From Spirochaetales bacterium (GTDB taxonomy: Bacteria > Spirochaetota > Spirochaetia > DSM-2461), in the NCBI GenBank assembly GCA_002748225.1, contig PDRU01000080.1, positions 1 to 37,728 on the forward strand: a DNA stretch of 37,728 bases, given 5' to 3'. The notes beneath the pieces are model-generated. The model searched no databases. It was not told where the DNA came from and saw nothing but the letters and a program-made list of their open reading frames with translations. The translations under genes were made by a program, and so were the position numbers. Of the stretch, positions 32,665 through 37,728 are shown piece after piece (within the stretch, counting starts at the first letter, position 1; every line of letters starts with the position of its first letter).

Positions 32665-34464
32665 ATGATCGGTCTGGATAATTTTCGAGAGAGAATGAAG
32701 GCCGAAGCTGAGAAAACCCGGAAGATAAAAAGTGTCCAGGTGGGCGGCCGTTCCCTTGACGATGCCCTCCGGCAGGCTTCACTGGAACTGGGGCTGCCCC
32801 TCCGCGTGCTGGAATATGAAATTCTGGACAGAGGGCATGGGGGAGTGCTGGGCCGAAAAAGCCGCCCCTGGCGTATTATAGCCTACGAAAGTGTTAATCT
32901 TAAAGCGGATAAAAATGAACAAAGTCTGGAAGATGAACTGGGCCTGAAAGCGTACGAAGTACAGGAAGTTCCTGAAGATATCGATGCCGACGGACGCTTT
33001 TCGGTCCGCCTGGCTGCTAACGGCGCCTGGCTCAAGGTTTTCCCGCCGGAGGGTAAAGGCCGTCCGGTATTCCCGGAAGAAGTCATTATTGTCAACGAGC
33101 CCGGGCCGGGAGGTGTTGACTTAAGGGTAGAGGATATCCGCGGTTTTCTGACAAACAACAGTGTTATTTACGGAGTTCTTGATGAGGCTCTGCAGGACTT
33201 TGAAGATTTTCCCGAATACGGGGTTTCGTATCTTGTGGCCGAAGGTTCTCCTCCGGTAAACGGCAGCGATGCCCGGGTTATCTATAATTTTGAAACAGAT
33301 CCCAACAAAATTTCCATAAAGGAAAGAGAAGACGGCAGTGTCGACTTCAAGGAACTTAACCGGTATCAGAACGTCGTAAAAGGACAGCCGCTGGCCAGAA
33401 AAATTCCTCCTGAACCCGGTAAAGACGGACGGACTGTCTATGGGCGTTATATTCCTGCCCGCGACGGCAACGATCTGGAAATAGGTCTGGGCAAGAATGT
33501 TACCATTACCGATAACGGCGCAACGGTTATAGCTACGGCCAGCGGCCATGTTATGATCAAGAACGGCAAAATTAATGTGGATACAGTGCTGGTTATTCCG
33601 GGAAATGTCGATGCCCGTACCGGCCATGTGAACACCCTCGGCTCTGTGGTTATCAGAGGCAATGTGGAAGACGGCTATAATGTAACCGCCCAGGGTAAAA
33701 TTGAAGTGCTGGGTTACGTTGGTAAAGCCAACCTGAACGCGGGAGGGGACATTGTTGTTTCCCGCGGCATTAACGGCGGGGAAGGCACGGAGTTTGGACA
33801 CATCGTAGCCGCCAAAAGCATCTGGTCTTCCTTTATTCAGTATGCGCAGGCGGAAGCGGGCGAATACGTTATTGTGAGTGCCGGTATTGTCAACTCGGAT
33901 GTGGTAGCCCAGAAAAGAATTCTGTGTAAAGGGCGGCGTGCCAAAATTGTAGGCGGTCATGTCAGGGCTTCTGAAGAAGTTAATGCCATTACCCTGGGTT
34001 CTCCCGGTTCCTCTGAAACACTGGTTGAAGTTGGTTTTGATCCCCGGGCACGGGAAGAACTGGAACAGCTTAACAACCAGTATGAAGCTCTGGATTCCGA
34101 GAAGGACACTGTCGATCTGAACCTTCAGGGCCTCAAACGCCAGGTGCTTATTCAGAAGAAACGTTTATCGAAAGAAAAAGAACAGCTGTTTGAAGAACTG
34201 CGTAAAAAGCACAACGAACTTCACCGTAAAATGGCTGCTCTTCAGGAAGAAATCAACCGTAAACAGGAGTACCTGAATACCCTTACCATTAATGGAAAAG
34301 TTTCCGCCTCAAAACGGGTTTACGCGGGGGTTAAACTGAGAATACGCGATGTTGAATATGTGGTTAAAGATTCTTATGAAAGTCCTGTAACCTTTGTTCT
34401 TGACGGCGATTATATCAGTACTGTGAAGTACCAGGATATTCAGGACGAACTCATCCGGAGGTAG
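32665..34464 (+). CDS. FapA-family (DUF342) protein with an N-terminal Jag-like domain
   Basis: The 599-residue product begins with a Jag_N-like domain (about 21-70: a Val-rich strand, LDDALRQASLELGLPLRVLE and a GVLGRKSRP turn). The centre (about 150-460) has FapA/DUF342 beta-helix features: LARKIPPEPGKDGRTVYGRY and a series of Gly-rich turns. A charged coiled coil follows (about 470-540), then a short beta end. Proteins of this family occur near flagellar and sporulation genes and are thought to form polymeric scaffolds. Its cellular role here is unknown. It is directly downstream of the sigma factor. Confidence 0.85.
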   Translation: MIGLDNFRERMKAEAEKTRKIKSVQVGGRSLDDALRQASLELGLPLRVLEYEILDRGHGGVLGRKSRPWRIIAYESVNLKADKNEQSLEDELGLKAYEVQEVPEDIDADGRFSVRLAANGAWLKVFPPEGKGRPVFPEEVIIVNEPGPGGVDLRVEDIRGFLTNNSVIYGVLDEALQDFEDFPEYGVSYLVAEGSPPVNGSDARVIYNFETDPNKISIKEREDGSVDFKELNRYQNVVKGQPLARKIPPEPGKDGRTVYGRYIPARDGNDLEIGLGKNVTITDNGATVIATASGHVMIKNGKINVDTVLVIPGNVDARTGHVNTLGSVVIRGNVEDGYNVTAQGKIEVLGYVGKANLNAGGDIVVSRGINGGEGTEFGHIVAAKSIWSSFIQYAQAEAGEYVIVSAGIVNSDVVAQKRILCKGRRAKIVGGHVRASEEVNAITLGSPGSSETLVEVGFDPRAREELEQLNNQYEALDSEKDTVDLNLQGLKRQVLIQKKRLSKEKEQLFEELRKKHNELHRKMAALQEEINRKQEYLNTLTINGKVSASKRVYAGVKLRIRDVEYVVKDSYESPVTFVLDGDYISTVKYQDIQDELIRR

Positions 34465-34468
34465 CACG

Positions 34469-34795
34469 GTGAGTATTAAGCCTATCGATCTGCAGACCCT
34501 GTTTGTTAAAATGGACGAAGTCAGTAAAGAGCAGTCCCTCATAAAGGAACATTCCGCGCTGCAGCAGTCTCAGGCCGCGCGCGCCCAGGTTATCCAGGAA
34601 CTGGAAGATGATCACCGCGTTACACAGACACCTGAAGACAGCGAGGATCAGGCGGTTCAGGAGGATACGTCCGGAAATGACACAGAGTCCGGCCGGGAGA
34701 ATGAAGAGCATTCGCATCATGAAAAAATGAACAAACAGAATCGAACTGTTGTGACCGATCCCGATGTGGGACAGCACATCGATATTAAAGGGTGA
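34469..34795 (+). CDS. Uncharacterised small acidic protein
   Basis: 108 residues, starting at GTG 34469 with GGAGG upstream (34455-34459). It opens with a helix (IDLQTLFVKMDEVSKEQSLI) and then is very polar and acidic with many Gln, Glu and Asp, ending in a His-rich stretch and VTDPDVGQHIDIKG. There is no signal peptide, membrane segment or known domain. It sits between fapA and the membrane coiled-coil gene, and its last bases overlap the next start if that is 34792. Possibly a soluble partner of one of them. Confidence 0.75.
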   Translation: MSIKPIDLQTLFVKMDEVSKEQSLIKEHSALQQSQAARAQVIQELEDDHRVTQTPEDSEDQAVQEDTSGNDTESGRENEEHSHHEKMNKQNRTVVTDPDVGQHIDIKG

Positions 34796-35376
34796 TTTTT
34801 TCCGTGTTTTGGGCAAGCGTATCGGCAGCTGTTGTTATTTCTCTGTCCGTCTGTCTGCTGTACGGAGCGCTCCTGCGGCGGCGTCTGCGGAACAGATCCG
34901 GCATAGAGCCGCTGACAGAAAATCTGCGCAAAGAAGTAGATAATCTGGTTCTGGAACTGAACAGTACAACCGAGCGCAATATTGCTCTGCTGGAAAACCG
35001 TATAAACGCCCTGAAGGAAATGCTGGACCAGGCCCGGAAAACAGCCGGTGTATTACGCAGGGAACAGGAACAGCATCATCTTGCCAGTCAGGTATATACG
35101 CATCTGGAACAGGCCGCGTCCCGAAACACACCTCTTAACCTGAAAGTAGAAGAAAAAGAGAATGAAACACCTCAAAGCGTTGTGGAGAAAAATCCGTCAC
35201 AGCCTGCTCCTGAGGAGGGCACAGAAGTGCCGGATATGCAGTCCATGACTGTCCGCGAAAAAGTTATTCTGCAATACAGCAGGGGTGAAAATGTTGACGC
35301 AATTTCTCAGACACTCGGCATTAGTCCGGGAGAGGTGGAGTTAATTATATCCCTGCACAGAGGGAGGTCGCTTTAG
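34792..35376 (+). CDS. Membrane-anchored coiled-coil protein with an HTH-like C-terminus (SwrB-like)
   Basis: 194 residues from GTG 34792; GTG 34804 is an alternative start giving 190. A membrane segment lies at about 4-24 (WASVSAAVVISLSVCLLYGA) followed by a basic RRRLRNR stop-transfer. Residues 40-95 form a charged coiled coil, 110-150 a Pro/Glu linker, and the end (VREKVILQYSRGENVDAISQ, TLGISPGEVELIISLHRGRS) looks like a helix-turn-helix-type repeat. The layout and position downstream of the flagellar sigma factor resemble Bacillus SwrB, which promotes export-apparatus assembly. The link is inferred from architecture. Confidence 0.7.
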   Translation: MIFSVFWASVSAAVVISLSVCLLYGALLRRRLRNRSGIEPLTENLRKEVDNLVLELNSTTERNIALLENRINALKEMLDQARKTAGVLRREQEQHHLASQVYTHLEQAASRNTPLNLKVEEKENETPQSVVEKNPSQPAPEEGTEVPDMQSMTVREKVILQYSRGENVDAISQTLGISPGEVELIISLHRGRSL

Positions 35377-35379
35377 TTT

Positions 35380-37197
35380 ATGTCACAGCAGTTCAGTGAA
35401 ACCTTCATTAGAGACGCGGAAGAACTTCTGACCGCGTTGCATCTTATGGCCGAAAATACCCCGGCTGAAAACAGCAGCGCTGACAGCTCCGAAATTGCGC
35501 GTGCTCTGCATTCGCTCAAGTCAGGAGCCTCCTTTCTGGGCTGGGAAGATCTGGAAACAGAAGCTCACAACCTTGAAAGCCTGATGGCCGATACCGGCGC
35601 CGGAGAAATAGACTGGTCTGAGGCGGCAGTAAAACTCAGCACCCTGCTGGACGGCCACAGACCGTCCCCTGCCGCTCCAGCTGATTCTCCGGTGAAGGCG
35701 GTTCGTTTCAGTGCTCTGGAAAAGCGTGTGCTGGCCGAATCCAGGCAGAGAGGAGAACGGCTCTACCGGCTTACCTGTGTTGTTGATTCCGCAGAATTGC
35801 TTCCTTATCCGAGGGCCTATCTTGTATCGTCCCGTCTGGAAACAACAACCACGCTTGTTAAAACAGTTCCTCCCATGAACGAGCCGGATGCCAATTTCTT
35901 CCGGCCTGTATTCTGGTTGACAACTGACAGCAGTGAAGATGAAATATACAAAGCCGCGGATGTGGATCTGGTCAGTGTAGCCGAGCTTACAGCCCTGGAT
36001 ATTGCCAAAGCCCTCAGCATGGAAGAACTGCCGGTCGGCTCTCCTGTGCTGGAAAACAAGGGAACGCAGGACAGCCTTATTGTTGACCGCGGACGCTACA
36101 ACAGCTTAAGGCAAATTGCTTCCGAGCTGGCATGGCGGCTGGATCATAAACCCGACTTTTCTGTCAGTTCCCTGATAACCGAAATGCAGCGCAGTCTGGA
36201 AAATCTGGCCTATCATCCGCTTGAACCCCTGCTGGAAGACATTGCTGAGGGTGTAACACGCATTGCCGGCCGGCGGGGCATTGAAGCCGCTTTGCACTGG
36301 GAGACCGCTTCCGGGGGACTCGACGCTCCGTCGCTGGATGTACTTTCGGAAATCTTGCGTCAAATGGCCCGTAATTCCCTGCGCCATGGAGTGGAAAGCC
36401 CGGAGGAACGTGTGCGGGCCGGTAAAAATCCGCAGGCTACACTCTTTCTGAGAATGGAACGCTCCGGGACAAGCTACCGTTTCCGCTTTGAAGACGACGG
36501 GCGTGGAATTGATAAACAAAAGGTAATAGAACGCGCCCTCCGGGAAGGTCTGTTTTCCAGTGAAAACCCGGCACCTGAACACCCCGAAGAGCTGACAGAC
36601 GCCCAGCTGCTCAACATACTCTGTCTGCCGGGATTCTCCAGTGCCGAAACAGCCGATACCGACGGCGGCCGGGGGCTGGGACTGGAAATGGTGCGTCAGC
36701 TTCTTGTCCGTGAATTCGGCAGCGAGCTGGAACTGGAAAACAAACCCGGCCAGGGGACAGCCTTTCAGTGGAGCTTCCCCGAAAAACATCTGCGTCAGCC
36801 CTATCTTGTCTTTGTTGTGGACAAGCGTTCCTGGGCCCTCCCGCTTGAGTCTGTGTACCGCAGAGGCGTCATGGAACCGGAAAAAATGAACGCCGCCGGA
36901 CAGGCCTACACCGTAGAAAACGGACTGGTACCGCTGGTCAGCCCGAAAGGGCTGTTACCTCCCGGCACACTAAAACCGTATATACTGGAAATCCGTCACA
37001 GAGGGCGCCGGGCCGTTCTGCCCGTAGACGATCTTCTTTCCGAAGAACCCTGGGGCGTGGACGATCTTGTTCCAGCCGAGCCGGCTACTCCCTGGTGCCG
37101 GGCCCTCAAAGACCGCCGGGACAACATACCCATTCTTTCGCCGGCTGTCGTGTACGCGGCCCTTGAACTTTTCCGGTACCGGCTGAAATTAAACTGA
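35380..37197 (+). CDS. cheA: CheA-type chemotaxis histidine kinase
   Basis: 605 residues. The Hpt domain at about 1-92 has phospho-acceptor His44 (ARALHSLKSGASFLGW). Residues 105-210 form a P2-like alpha-beta region. A dimerisation helix region (about 238-280) follows, then the kinase: N box with Asn332 and His336 (RQMARNSLRHGVES), G1 EDDGRGID at 371-378 and G2 GGRGLGLEMVRQ at 429-440. A CheW-like C-terminal domain runs from about 474 (YLVFVVDKRSWALPLESVYR). All catalytic boxes look intact. No cheW, cheY or receptor gene is adjacent, so it may serve a separate pathway. The symbol is tentative because spirochaetes often have more than one CheA. Confidence 0.85.
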   Translation: MSQQFSETFIRDAEELLTALHLMAENTPAENSSADSSEIARALHSLKSGASFLGWEDLETEAHNLESLMADTGAGEIDWSEAAVKLSTLLDGHRPSPAAPADSPVKAVRFSALEKRVLAESRQRGERLYRLTCVVDSAELLPYPRAYLVSSRLETTTTLVKTVPPMNEPDANFFRPVFWLTTDSSEDEIYKAADVDLVSVAELTALDIAKALSMEELPVGSPVLENKGTQDSLIVDRGRYNSLRQIASELAWRLDHKPDFSVSSLITEMQRSLENLAYHPLEPLLEDIAEGVTRIAGRRGIEAALHWETASGGLDAPSLDVLSEILRQMARNSLRHGVESPEERVRAGKNPQATLFLRMERSGTSYRFRFEDDGRGIDKQKVIERALREGLFSSENPAPEHPEELTDAQLLNILCLPGFSSAETADTDGGRGLGLEMVRQLLVREFGSELELENKPGQGTAFQWSFPEKHLRQPYLVFVVDKRSWALPLESVYRRGVMEPEKMNAAGQAYTVENGLVPLVSPKGLLPPGTLKPYILEIRHRGRRAVLPVDDLLSEEPWGVDDLVPAEPATPWCRALKDRRDNIPILSPAVVYAALELFRYRLKLN

Positions 37198-37214
37198 AAC
37201 CGGGCTGAAACCGT

Positions 37215-37244
37215 CCGCGGGTGTTTATTTTGCCCGCGGGTTTT
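37215..37244 (+). terminator. Terminator-like hairpin after the CheA-type kinase
   Basis: CCGCGGG at 37215-37221 pairs with CCCGCGG at 37233-37239 around an 11-base AT-rich loop and is followed by GTTTT. It starts 18 bases after the stop codon. The T run is short, but this is the only good intrinsic terminator candidate on the plus strand near the end of the flagellar block. Confidence 0.6.
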
Positions 37245-37458
37245 GAGTTCAGCGCCGGCTGAGCGCTTCCCGTGCGCCTGCTATGCGCTTAAGCGCGCCA
37301 TTCTGTGCGCCGTATGGCCGCCCCTCTGTTCAGCGCCCCTCTTCAGGCCCGGCGCCTGCTATGCGCTTAAGCGCGCCATTCTGTGCGCCATATGGCCGCT
37401 CCCTGTTTAGCGCCCCTCTTCAGGCCCGGCGCCTGCACGGCGGTTTTGAGAGGCCGCG

Positions 37459-37485
37459 CGCGGGTGTTTATTTTGCTCGCGGGTT
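37459..37485 (+). terminator. Second copy of the terminator-like hairpin
   Basis: The second L unit keeps the stem as CGCGGG/CTCGCG (37459-37464 and 37476-37481, with one G-U pair) although its bases differ from the first copy. It is again followed by GGGTTTT. Retention of pairing after base changes suggests that the hairpin itself matters. Confidence 0.4.
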
Positions 37486-37632
37486 TTGAGTTCAGCGCCG
37501 GCTGAGCACTTCCCGTGCGCCTGCTATGCGCTTAAGCGCGCCATACTGTGCGCCATATGGCCGCCCCTCTGTTCGGCGCCCCTCTTCAGGCCCGGCGCCT
37601 GCATGGCGGTTTTGAGAGGCCGCCCGCGTGCT

Positions 37633-37728
37633 TTACTGCCGTTTAACAAAACTGTTCAGCCGTTCCACCTGCGTTTCCACCAGACCGCGGGCCTCCGCCG
37701 AAGAAATAAACTTCTTAAACTGGTTAAA
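37633..37728 (-). CDS. C-terminal end of an unidentified minus-strand gene (partial)
   Basis: On the minus strand 31 codons are open from the window edge to TAA at 37633-37635. They read FNQFKKFISSAEARGLVETQ and then VERLNSFVKRQ, a charged, helical tail with codon use like the neighbours. It converges on the kinase gene across the repeat region. I do not recognise the family from this short piece. Confidence 0.55.
   Translation of the reverse strand, partial: FNQFKKFISSAEARGLVETQVERLNSFVKRQ

Larger units (their letters stand above)
37211..37620. repeat. Compound repeat region, no gene
   Basis: The stretch between the kinase gene and the minus-strand gene is built from three kinds of units. 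L is about 63 bp (37211-37273 and 37454-37516). R is 77-78 bp (37274-37351, 37352-37428 and 37517-37594). T is about 25 bp (37429-37453 and 37595-37620). The order is L-R-R-T-L-R-T, so a unit of 243 bp is repeated with one R missing. Each R contains the 12-bp palindrome GCGCTTAAGCGC (37285-37296, 37363-37374, 37528-37539). Copies differ by only a few bases. A reading frame runs through it because 78 is divisible by three, but it is not a credible gene. Confidence 0.8.

Noticed and set aside
37283..37489. A 68-codon plus-strand frame with a repeated peptide
   Set aside because: It exists only because the 78-bp repeat is divisible by three. It has no ribosome-binding site or protein-like composition and breaks in the second half of the repeat region.
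37211..37620. Possible CRISPR array
   Set aside because: The units abut or nest without unique spacers of constant length, they are 63-78 bp long, and no cas genes are near.

Overview
The window is one long, almost entirely plus-strand run of cell-division, recombination and flagellar genes. It most likely comes from a spirochaete (Spirochaetales, Treponema/Spirochaeta-like) of moderately high GC. The evidence is the flgB-to-flhA order with flbB, flbD and motAB inside it, a long FliY, a FlgE carrying a Lys/Cys pair spaced as in the Treponema denticola hook crosslink, and FapA plus a flagellar sigma factor after flhG. No species can be named from sequence alone.

Layout: 1-2586 is the end of ftsQ, then ftsA and ftsZ. 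2583-8006 holds xerD, a TPR lipoprotein gene with a frameshift, dprA, xerC and hslVU. A 250-base gap (8007-8256) with inverted repeats precedes the flagellar genes. 8257-18943 encodes the rod, MS ring, switch, export ATPase complex, collar and hook (flgB flgC fliE fliF fliG fliH fliI fliJ flbB fliK flgD flgE flbD). 18948-23279 encodes stator and switch (motA motB fliL fliM fliY). 23345-29137 encodes the export gate (fliO fliP fliQ fliR flhB flhA). 29137-32662 encodes flhF, flhG, a small membrane protein and the sigma-28-type factor. 32665-37197 encodes FapA, two small uncharacterised proteins and a CheA-type kinase. The run ends in a terminator-like hairpin inside a 0.4 kb compound repeat, after which the tail of a minus-strand gene enters the window.

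Most flagellar genes overlap or lie within about 30 bases of each other, so they are probably co-transcribed over long stretches. Together they make the secretion apparatus, basal body, hook, stator and switch, with FlhF/FlhG controlling placement and number and the sigma factor driving late genes. Filament, chemoreceptor, cheW, cheY and flgM genes are not present here.

The order xerC-hslV-hslU-(gap)-flgB matches Bacillus codV-codW-codX-codY-flgB with codY missing. The order dprA-xerC matches smf-topA-trmFO-codV with the two middle genes missing.

I found no clearly new multi-gene system. The points most worth checking are: fliI with an out-of-frame internal deletion near its start; the lipoprotein frameshift; loss of both CheC-type catalytic motifs in FliY; a CTG start for fliO behind a hairpin; a nine-G tract in the fliF ribosome-binding region; a SwrB-like membrane protein; and the compound repeat at the right end.
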